Positions 1-5,929 of a stretch of 5,929 nucleotides of DNA are shown in pieces. The translations under genes and the position numbers were made by a program. Position 1 is the stretch's first letter. Each line of letters starts with the position of its first letter. The notes beneath the pieces are model-generated. The model was not told where the DNA came from. It saw nothing but the letters and a program-made list of their open reading frames with translations, and ran no database searches. This stretch comes from an uncultured Collinsella sp. (GTDB lineage: Bacteria > Actinomycetota > Coriobacteriia > Coriobacteriales > Coriobacteriaceae), in contig CAJMBB010000120.1 in NCBI GenBank assembly GCA_905211615.1, positions 1-5,929 on the forward strand. The letters are read 5' to 3'.

Positions 1-1
1 C

Positions 2-481
2 CCCCTGCCGATCGTCGTCGGCATTATTCTGGGCAACCTCTTCCCCAGCTTTAAGAAGATGATGGCACCGGCACTTTCCGCCATCATCGTGCTCGTCTTC
101 TTTGCCATGGGCTCGACCATGACTTTTGGTCAGCTTATCAACGGCGGTCTTCCCGGCATCCTGCTCGGCGTGATCTGCTCGGTGGTCTTTGCAATTCCCG
201 TCATCGCGGTCGATAAGCTCACGGGCGGTACGGGTGTCGCAGGTGCGGCCATTTCAAGCTGCGCCGGAGCCAATGTGGCCACGCCTGCTGCCATGGCAAG
301 CGTCAATGGGGCCATGTACGGTGGCGCCGTGCTCGCGACGGCTACGGCACAGGTTGCTGCCTGCGCAATCGTGACGGCTATTTTGACCCCGCTGGTCACC
401 AGCTGGTGCTACAAGCATTTTGAGGGCCAGGGCAACGGCGATAGCAAGGCAACGACCGACAAGGCCGCCGCAGCCGCCTAA
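2..481 (+). CDS. kdgT: 2-keto-3-deoxygluconate permease, C-terminal part (5' end outside window)
   Basis: The protein is a membrane carrier of the KdgT family, which imports 2-keto-3-deoxygluconate (from pectin or uronate breakdown) by proton symport. The frame is open from base 2, so about the last 159 residues are present and the N-terminal half lies upstream. Visible are hydrophobic segments (the PLPIVVGIILGNLF stretch, then SAIIVLVFFAMG, GILLGVICSVVFAIPVIAVDKL, and a final ATAQVAACAIVTAILTPLVTS) separated by family-typical glycine-rich loops: GGTGVAG, then SSCAGANVATPAAMA, which aligns by memory with the SSSAGAAVATP stretch of E. coli KdgT. The protein ends in a short polar, alanine-rich cytoplasmic tail (GQGNGDSKATTDKAAAAA). 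A hairpin 40 bases downstream closes the unit. Family assignment is strong; the exact sugar acid transported is inferred. Confidence 0.88.
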   Translation, partial: PLPIVVGIILGNLFPSFKKMMAPALSAIIVLVFFAMGSTMTFGQLINGGLPGILLGVICSVVFAIPVIAVDKLTGGTGVAGAAISSCAGANVATPAAMASVNGAMYGGAVLATATAQVAACAIVTAILTPLVTSWCYKHFEGQGNGDSKATTDKAAAAA

Positions 482-520
482 TGCCAAGCGGCAATCAAAG
501 CTAAAAACTAGCTACGCCAC

Positions 521-560
521 AGGGCGGCCACGGGGGATCCCGTGGCCGCCCTGCAGTTTC
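521..560 (+). terminator. Strong hairpin terminator after kdgT
   Basis: A perfect 14-bp GC-rich stem (521-534 with 539-552) closes a four-base loop (GGAT) 40 bases after the kdgT stop. Only a weak T stretch (TTTC, 557-560) follows, so it is an imperfect intrinsic terminator, but its place and strength suggest it separates kdgT from the pfl unit. Confidence 0.7.
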
Positions 561-691
561 TGTAGGGTCTCTGGGACACTTTACCCTGCTAAAGCTGGCA
601 TAACAGCTAGAGCGAAGGTCGTACAAAGGCAAGGAAAAATAACATACAAATCGGTGAACGGTAGTTGTTCGCGCTCGCATTTCCTGCGGGT

Positions 692-718
692 TTGTAAAAA
701 ACGCCCTTATGATATAAA
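692..718 (+). promoter_or_regulatory. Candidate pflB promoter (AT-rich)
   Basis: In an otherwise GC-rich genome the stretch 691-733 is strikingly AT-rich. TTGTAA (692-697) and TATAAA (713-718) are separated by 15 bases, and a TATGAT lies at 708-713. No choice gives both good hexamers and a 17-base spacer, so the exact promoter is uncertain. If real, the pflB leader is about 220 bases long. No clear FNR (TTGAT-N4-ATCAA) site is seen. Confidence 0.35.
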
Positions 719-741
719 AAAAGAAACATATAACAGCCCAG

Positions 742-780
742 ATGGAGAGGGTCGCTATGTTATCCTTCTCAAACGGGTGA
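742..780 (+). CDS. Possible short leader ORF upstream of pflB
   Basis: An ATG at 757 is preceded by GGAGAGG (744-750) at ideal spacing and opens an eight-codon frame (MLSFSNG, stop TGA at 778-780). An in-frame ATG at 742 would give 12 residues (MERVAMLSFSNG). The ribosome binding site is better spaced than that of pflB itself. It sits between the promoter candidate and pflB. No run of one regulatory amino acid is visible, so the classical attenuation model has no support; it may be chance. Confidence 0.25.
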   Translation: MERVAMLSFSNG

Positions 781-946
781 AATCTTGGGTTTTGGGTTGT
801 AGTTCCAAGGTGATAAACGTTTTCCCTACCCCAACGTGTGGTGAAGAACGGAAGAAGCCGGTAGTGCAAGCCGAACATTCAAGAATTCAATAAGCAGCGG
901 TGTGAGAGAGCGCCGCATTACACGTAACTAGGAGCGTGGTTACACA
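781..946 (+). promoter_or_regulatory. pflB 5' leader with small dyads and RBS hairpin
   Basis: No gene is seen here. The stretch holds a perfect tandem 7-mer TTGGGTT (785-791, 792-798), a small ACGTT/AACGT dyad (817-821 with 833-837), and GTAAC (924-928) pairing with GTTAC (938-942). The last pair puts the pflB ribosome binding site AGGAG (930-934) in its loop. All are short and could be chance, but the leader is long for a metabolic gene. Confidence 0.3.
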
Positions 947-2998
<2,052 letters not shown>

Positions 2999-3000
2999 CT

Positions 3001-3023
3001 ATTGTTAGTGCTATACTAACAAT
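3001..3023. promoter_or_regulatory. Perfect 9-5-9 dyad just after pflB stop
   Basis: ATTGTTAGT (3001-3009) and ACTAACAAT (3015-3023) are exact reverse complements around GCTAT. The dyad starts two bases after the pflB stop. It is AT-rich and lacks a T-run, so it does not look like a terminator. Its form is that of an operator for a dimeric repressor, or an mRNA hairpin. TATACT at 3012-3017 could serve as a -10 element, but no -35 partner was found. Confidence 0.6.
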
Positions 3024-3040
3024 AACGATTACTGATTAGC

Positions 3041-3060
3041 GCGCCGGTTTCGGCCGGCGC
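3041..3060 (+). other. GC-rich intercistronic hairpin
   Basis: GCGCCGG (3041-3047) pairs perfectly with CCGGCGC (3054-3060) around TTTCGG. There is no downstream T-run, and the ribosome binding site of the next gene begins 11 bases later. It may act as an mRNA stability or processing element, or a weak attenuator between the two halves of the enzyme. Confidence 0.6.
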
Positions 3061-3070
3061 CTATTAATCG

Positions 3071-3076
3071 AAGGAG
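3071..3076 (+). promoter_or_regulatory. Strong ribosome binding site of the radical-domain gene
   Basis: AAGGAG lies seven bases before the ATG at 3084. It fixes the start and shows that the short gene is translated independently, not as a frameshifted remnant of pflB. Confidence 0.85.
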
Positions 3077-3083
3077 ACACATT

Positions 3084-3335
3084 ATGAAGGTTTCTGAAGT
3101 TTCCGAGACCCAGGCCGATAACCTGGTCCACATGCTCGACGCTTACGCCGAGAAGGGTGGCCACCACCTGAACATCAACGTCTTCAACCGTGAGACGCTG
3201 CTCGACGCTCAGGCTCACCCCGAGAAGTACCCGCAGCTGACCATCCGCGTTTCCGGCTATGCCGTGAACTTCCACACGCTCACCAAGGAGCAGCAGGACG
3301 AGGTCATTGCGCGTACCTTCCACAACAAGTTCTAA
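3084..3335 (+). CDS. grcA: Free-standing glycyl radical domain subunit of pyruvate formate-lyase (GrcA-like)
   Basis: The 83-residue protein is the missing C-terminus of PflB. It has the glycyl radical signature RVSGYA at residues 55-60, with the radical-bearing glycine at Gly58, preceded by HPEKYPQLTI and followed by exactly 25 residues (YAVNFHTLTKEQQDEV and on), as in E. coli PflB. Residues 11-45 (NLVHMLDAY, GGHHLNINVFNRETLLDA) match the PflB stretch NLAGLMDGYF to GGQHLNVNVMNREMLLDA. It has no equivalent of the N-terminal half of E. coli GrcA/YfiD (127 residues), so it looks like a detached PflB C-terminus rather than a YfiD-type spare part; databases would probably still call it GrcA. Core plus this domain total 766 residues, close to the usual 760. 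It probably binds the core in trans and is activated by PflA. It is in a different frame from pflB, 85 bases downstream. Confidence 0.95.
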   Translation: MKVSEVSETQADNLVHMLDAYAEKGGHHLNINVFNRETLLDAQAHPEKYPQLTIRVSGYAVNFHTLTKEQQDEVIARTFHNKF

Positions 3336-3512
3336 AGGGATTTAACTCCCGCAGGATCGCCGGGCCGCTTTGGGTTACTTTCCAAAACGTCCTCGGACAT
3401 GCAAAGGGCTCCGCTGCGCGCTTCGCGCGGCGGAGCCCTTTGCGTCCTGCGGAAATGTTTTGGAAAGTAACCCAAAGCGGCCCGGCGGGGGTCCTGTGTA
3501 GTCACCCTTTAG
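3332..3512. repeat. Large nested inverted repeat after the radical-domain gene
   Basis: Nested palindrome of about 181 bases. Outermost: CTAAAGGG (3332-3339) with CCCTTTAG (3505-3512), which includes the stop codon of the upstream gene. Then CAGGA (3352-3356) with TCCTG (3492-3496). The main arm is a perfect 30-bp match (3359-3388 with 3457-3486), followed by GGAC with GTCC (3395-3398, 3444-3447), and an inner 20-bp hairpin (3401-3420 with 3424-3443, one G-T pair, loop CTT). No target-site duplication is visible at its edges. It may be a bidirectional terminator embedded in a mobile palindromic (MITE- or REP-like) element. Confidence 0.85.
3401..3443. terminator. Inner hairpin, probable bidirectional terminator
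   Basis: The 20-bp GC-rich stem is flanked by AAA on the left and TTT on the right (GCAAAGGG and CCCTTTGC), so it could stop transcription from either side. It sits between the pfl unit and degV. T-runs are only three bases long, so efficiency as an intrinsic terminator is uncertain. Confidence 0.55.
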
Positions 3513-3548
3513 GCGGAACTCTCTTAATGGGTTGAGCGTTCTGGATAC

Positions 3549-3622
3549 TTGCTTGCTACCGTTTATCGCGTATAGCGACCGTTTGCGGAATAAGTAACAC
3601 TCCTTAATAAACCGTGTAGAAT
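3549..3622 (+). promoter_or_regulatory. Candidate degV promoter region
   Basis: TTGCTT (3549-3554) and TATAGC (3571-3576) have a 16-base spacer; a second -10-like TAGAAT lies at 3617-3622 without a clear -35. ACCGTTT occurs twice, exactly 20 bases apart (3558-3564, 3578-3584), around a TCGC/GCGA dyad (3566-3569, 3575-3578) overlapping the first -10. This could be a regulator site, but the elements are short. Confidence 0.35.
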
Positions 3623-3648
3623 CTCAGATAAGCACGGAGTTTTCCAGG

Positions 3649-3714
3649 GAGACGCTGTCCTTTGTTGTGTGCAAGGGGCGGCGTCTCTTTGGCGCTTGGA
3701 CGCCGTTGTACAAC
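3649..3714 (+). promoter_or_regulatory. Structured degV leader
   Basis: GAGACGC (3649-3655) pairs with GCGTCTC (3681-3687), and within it CCTTTG (3659-3664) pairs with CAAGGG (3672-3677, one G-U) around TTGTGTG. CTCTTT follows the stem. Next come a small GGCG/CGCC hairpin (3691-3704) and a perfect 10-base palindrome GTTGTACAAC (3705-3714). The first fold could be an attenuator; no known riboswitch was recognised. Confidence 0.4.
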
Positions 3715-3772
3715 AGTGCGGCGGCGCGTGCCATGTATTGAAAAGCCAATGTCGAGATGGGTCGTGATAAGA

Positions 3773-4627
3773 ATGGGCAAGTACGTAATCGTGGTTGAGT
3801 CTGGGTCGGATGTGACGCCGGAGCTCTGCGAACGCTATGGCATCGTGCGCGTGCCCATGCATGTCACGATTGGTGACGAGACCGTCGAGGACGGCTCGAT
3901 CGATCCGCTCGAGATTTATTCGCGCTGCAACGAGTTTGGCGTGATGCCCAAGACCAGCGGTTGCTCGCCGGCGGATTTTGCGCATGTGTACGACCGCATC
4001 CATGCCGAGCAACCCGACGCGACTATTTTGCATCTTGCATATTCTGAGGCCACGACCTGCTCGCATCAATCATCGAAGATCGCCGCCAAGGGTCGCGATT
4101 ACGTCTACTCCATGGACACGCGCTTTGTCTCGGTGGGCCAGTCGCTCGTTGTCGTCGAGACGGCCAAGTATATTGAGGCTCATCCCGATGCCACCGTCGA
4201 CGAAATTTTCGCCTTCACCAATTCGGTCATGGACCGCGTGCTGCTGGGCTTTGTTCCTACCGATCTTGCCTTCCTTAAGGCGGGCGGTCGCTTGTCCAAC
4301 GTCGCATTCCTTGGCGCCCATCTGCTCAAGATTAAGCCCTGCATTGAGGTGACGGGCGGCAAGTTCGTGGCGACCAAGAAGTTCCGCGGCTCTATGCTCA
4401 AGTGCGCCCGCGCCTTTATTGACCACATGGTTGCCAAGGGCGAGATCGACTACTCGCACATTGGCTTGGCATATTCGGTGGGCCTTTCCCAGGAGCTGCG
4501 CGATGACATGGAAGTCTATGCGCATGACCTGGGCTTTAAGGACGTTACCTGGACTCAGGTCGGCGGCGTCATCTCGAGCCATTGCGGCCCGACCGCCTTC
4601 GGTGCGGTGCTCACGCTTAAGGCGTAA
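3773..4627 (+). CDS. degV: DegV family fatty-acid-binding protein
   Basis: DegV/FakB-type proteins hold a fatty acid between two alpha/beta lobes; in Firmicutes FakB presents it to the kinase FakA. With ATG at 3773 the product has 284 residues, the usual family length. Motifs: MGKYVIVVESGSDV at the N-terminus (family TDS motif, here VES), TSGCSPADF at 61-69 (the ligand-binding TSxPSP region), VSVGQSLVVVETA at 119-131, FVPTDLAFLKAGGRLS at 160-175, KIKPCIEV at 186-193, and VGGVISSHCGPTAFG at 263-277. The segment normally reading SSGLSGTY is here YSEATTCSHQSS (90-101), so ligand specificity may differ. An in-frame ATG at 3749 would add eight residues (MSRWVVIR); neither start has a good ribosome binding site. 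It lies between the pfl genes and may be cotranscribed or independent. Confidence 0.9.
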   Translation: MGKYVIVVESGSDVTPELCERYGIVRVPMHVTIGDETVEDGSIDPLEIYSRCNEFGVMPKTSGCSPADFAHVYDRIHAEQPDATILHLAYSEATTCSHQSSKIAAKGRDYVYSMDTRFVSVGQSLVVVETAKYIEAHPDATVDEIFAFTNSVMDRVLLGFVPTDLAFLKAGGRLSNVAFLGAHLLKIKPCIEVTGGKFVATKKFRGSMLKCARAFIDHMVAKGEIDYSHIGLAYSVGLSQELRDDMEVYAHDLGFKDVTWTQVGGVISSHCGPTAFGAVLTLKA

Positions 4628-4669
4628 AGGCCGCAGGCGAGCGTTCTCCAGCCTGACATCTCGACGTAG

Positions 4670-4691
4670 CCCCCAGCCATGGTGATGGGGG
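4670..4691 (+). terminator. Weak hairpin after degV
   Basis: CCCCCA (4670-4675) pairs with TGGGGG (4686-4691) around a ten-base loop, 43 bases after the degV stop. The next bases are ATAGATTAAAA, without a T-run. It may be a weak terminator separating degV from pflA. Confidence 0.4.
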
Positions 4692-4722
4692 ATAGATTAA
4701 AACGTGCCGTTCTAGTCCGAGA

Positions 4723-4751
4723 CGTTTAAACGCAAACGCATGGGCTAGAAT
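4723..4751 (+). promoter_or_regulatory. Candidate pflA promoter with palindrome
   Basis: TAGAAT (4746-4751) resembles a -10 element. Overlapping the expected -35 place is a perfect 10-base palindrome CGTTTAAACG (4723-4732), and AAACGT (4700-4705) with ACGTTT (4722-4727) forms a wider dyad. A repressor or activator could bind here; no regulator family was recognised. Confidence 0.4.
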
Positions 4752-4801
4752 GGCTCTGGCATTTTAATTGGTTGTATCCAAGGAGAGGCAAGGTAGCGCG
4801 A

Positions 4802-5620
4802 ATGGCAGAAATGACGCTTGAGGGTGTGGACGCTCGTCCCGAGGACTCTGCGTTTGCCCTTGGCCGCGTGCATTCGATCGAGACGATGGGAACGGTCGAC
4901 GGACCCGGCATCCGCTTTGTGGTGTTTGTTCAGGGCTGTCCCATGCGCTGCGCGTATTGCCACAATCCCGATACCTGGTCGGTCAACGGCGGCACGATGG
5001 TGACCGTCGAGCACCTCATGGATGAGTTCCAGAGTAACCACGAGTTCTATCGCAGTGGCGGAATTACGGTTTCGGGCGGCGAGCCACTTCTGCAGCCCGA
5101 GTTTTTGGCCGACCTGTTCCGTGCAATGCACAACAACCCCGATGGTCGTGTGCATACCTGCCTGGATAGCTGTGGTTACGCCTTCGACCCTCAGCATCCC
5201 GAGAGGTTCGATGCCGTGCTCAACGAGACCGACATGGTACTGCTCGATATTAAGCATGCCGACCCGGTCGAGCATAAAAAGCTGACCGGTTGTGATCCCG
5301 CACGCATCCTGGCGTTTGGCGATGAGCTTGCACGTCGCAAGATCAAGGTCGTTATCCGCCACGTGGTGGTGCCGGGCATTACCGACACGGTGGAGGAGTG
5401 CGAGGCACTCGGTCGCCTCATCGCTCCATGGCACAACGTGGTGGGCCTGGAAATGCTGCCGTATCACACGATGGGTGTCGTCAAGTACGAACAACTGGGC
5501 ATTCCCTATAAGCTCGAGGGCGTGCCCCAGATGGATACCGCGCGCATGCCCGAGCTGCGCAACGCCGTCATGACGGGCATGAAAAAGCGCCGCGCTGAAC
5601 TCAAAAACGCCATCGGCTAG
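4802..5620 (+). CDS. pflA: Pyruvate formate-lyase activating enzyme (radical SAM)
   Basis: Uses S-adenosylmethionine and a [4Fe-4S] cluster to abstract hydrogen from the radical-domain glycine, switching pyruvate formate-lyase on. The 272-residue product has the radical SAM cluster motif CxxxCxxC at Cys46, Cys50 and Cys53 (GCPMRCAYCHNPDTW), the preceding GTVDGPGIRFVVFVQG, the SAM-binding SGGEP at 91-95, HTCLDSCGY at 118-126, MVLLDIKH at 145-152, VIRHVVVPG at 184-192, and EMLPYHTMG at 217-225. No extra ferredoxin-like cluster domain is inserted, which fits PflA rather than activases of other glycyl radical enzymes. It is longer than E. coli PflA (246 residues), mainly through about 20 extra N-terminal residues. 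ATG at 4802 was chosen; AAGG at 4790-4793 is eight bases upstream, while a stronger AAGGAG at 4780-4785 is 16 bases away. ATG at 4811 is possible. Its natural target here is the separate domain at 3084. Confidence 0.96.
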   Translation: MAEMTLEGVDARPEDSAFALGRVHSIETMGTVDGPGIRFVVFVQGCPMRCAYCHNPDTWSVNGGTMVTVEHLMDEFQSNHEFYRSGGITVSGGEPLLQPEFLADLFRAMHNNPDGRVHTCLDSCGYAFDPQHPERFDAVLNETDMVLLDIKHADPVEHKKLTGCDPARILAFGDELARRKIKVVIRHVVVPGITDTVEECEALGRLIAPWHNVVGLEMLPYHTMGVVKYEQLGIPYKLEGVPQMDTARMPELRNAVMTGMKKRRAELKNAIG

Positions 5621-5675
5621 CGAGCCATTTTCGCTCCCCAAAGGCACTCATTGGGGACAGACTTAAATGAGTGCC
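5619..5675. repeat. Overlapping hairpins after pflA, REP-like
   Basis: AGCGA (5619-5623, starting inside the pflA stop codon) pairs with TCGCT (5631-5635). Then two competing stems: CCCCAA (5636-5641) with TTGGGG (5651-5656), and GGCACTCATT (5643-5652) with AATGAGTGCC (5666-5675). The second is a perfect 10-bp stem with a 13-base loop carrying GGGGACAGAC. That loop motif recalls palindromic units near Y1/REP-associated transposases; this is from memory and no transposase is present. Confidence 0.55.
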
Positions 5676-5711
5676 CCTGGGCACCAAGTTGATTGCCAAA
5701 GAGCCCCGTCA

Positions 5712-5778
5712 AGTTGCGGTGGAATAGTTCTTGTTTTTCGGCTTATGCCGCCCAAACAGGAACTATTTCACCGCAACT
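5712..5778 (+). repeat. 25-bp inverted repeat, stable only as + strand RNA
   Basis: The arms 5712-5736 and 5754-5778 pair along all 25 positions, 23 Watson-Crick plus two G-U (5722/5768 and 5731/5759). Inside, CGGC (5739-5742) pairs with GCCG (5747-5750) around TTAT. CCAAAG (5696-5701) and CTTTGG (5782-5787) extend it outward. No T-run follows. It may be a noncoding RNA element, a processed mRNA end, or a palindromic repeat. Confidence 0.7.
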
Positions 5779-5787
5779 GCGCTTTGG

Positions 5788-5929
5788 GTAGAGATGTGCA
5801 ACAGAATTGGCAAAAATGCATAGAAACGCTTGTGGTTTCTTTAAAGACACCTTAAACGCCACTGAATATCTTTGGAAAGAAATGGAGGCTTCGGTAGTTT
5901 GTGTGACAAGGGGCTAGCCTAGGCAGCAA
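5788..5929. other. Gene-free end of window
   Basis: No start codon with a ribosome binding site and no tRNA-like fold was seen. Small items only: GAAAC/GTTTC hairpin near 5823-5839 and a palindrome GCCTAGGC (5917-5924). A very weak promoter-like pair (TTAAAG 5841-5846, GAATAT 5864-5869, 17-base spacer) might serve a gene beyond the window. Confidence 0.3.

Noticed and set aside
501..878. 125-residue - strand frame in the kdgT-pflB gap
   Set aside because: It runs through the terminator hairpin and promoter-like region and shows no coherent domain; the composition looks like translated noncoding DNA.
3001..3023. Rex redox-repressor operator
   Set aside because: The half sites resemble TTGTTA/TAACAA, but the spacing between them is wider than in the known TTGTTAA-N4-TTAACAA form.
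3662..3772. Extension of DegV by 37 residues to ATG at 3672 or earlier start near 3662
   Set aside because: The extra residues are arginine-rich and unlike the family, and the stretch overlaps the leader hairpin; family homology begins at MGKYVIVVES.
4772..4801. TTG start for PflA at 4772
   Set aside because: The strong AAGGAG lies inside that extension rather than upstream of it, and the added residues are not part of the family.
4745..5647. 300-residue open frame on the - strand opposite pflA
   Set aside because: Same antisense effect; it has no family-like motifs and covers a clearly real radical SAM gene.

Overview
The window (5,929 bases, GC-rich, roughly 60% by eye) comes from a fermentative anaerobe. 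Gene content and codon use fit a gut actinobacterium of the Coriobacteriia, such as Collinsella or a close relative. That placement is inferred from protein style and codon use; no 16S or other marker gene is present. All five recognisable genes lie on the + strand.

Layout: (1) positions 2-481 hold the 3' end of a 2-keto-3-deoxygluconate permease gene (kdgT), closed by a strong 14-bp hairpin. (2) About 390 bases follow with an AT-rich promoter candidate, a possible 7- or 12-residue leader ORF and small dyads, leading into (3) pflB (947-2998), pyruvate formate-lyase. This PflB stops at residue 683, just before the glycyl radical domain. (4) After an 85-base spacer with two perfect hairpins, a separate gene (3084-3335) with its own strong ribosome binding site encodes an 83-residue free-standing glycyl radical domain that supplies the missing C-terminus. 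(5) A large nested inverted repeat (3332-3512) begins on the stop codon of that gene. (6) A structured leader precedes a degV-family fatty-acid-binding protein gene (3773-4627). (7) pflA (4802-5620), the radical-SAM activase of pyruvate formate-lyase, follows behind its own promoter candidate. (8) The last 309 bases have no gene but carry two more inverted repeats, one of 25 bp that folds well only as + strand RNA.

Functionally this is a pyruvate formate-lyase locus: PflB core with catalytic Cys409-Cys410, the radical domain with Gly58 made as a separate polypeptide, and PflA to install the radical. Together they would convert pyruvate plus CoA to acetyl-CoA plus formate without oxygen. KdgT feeds sugar-acid catabolism, which ends in pyruvate, but it is separated by a terminator and is probably a different transcription unit. 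The main point of interest is the clean split of a normally single-chain glycyl radical enzyme into two genes, with structured DNA/RNA between and after the halves.
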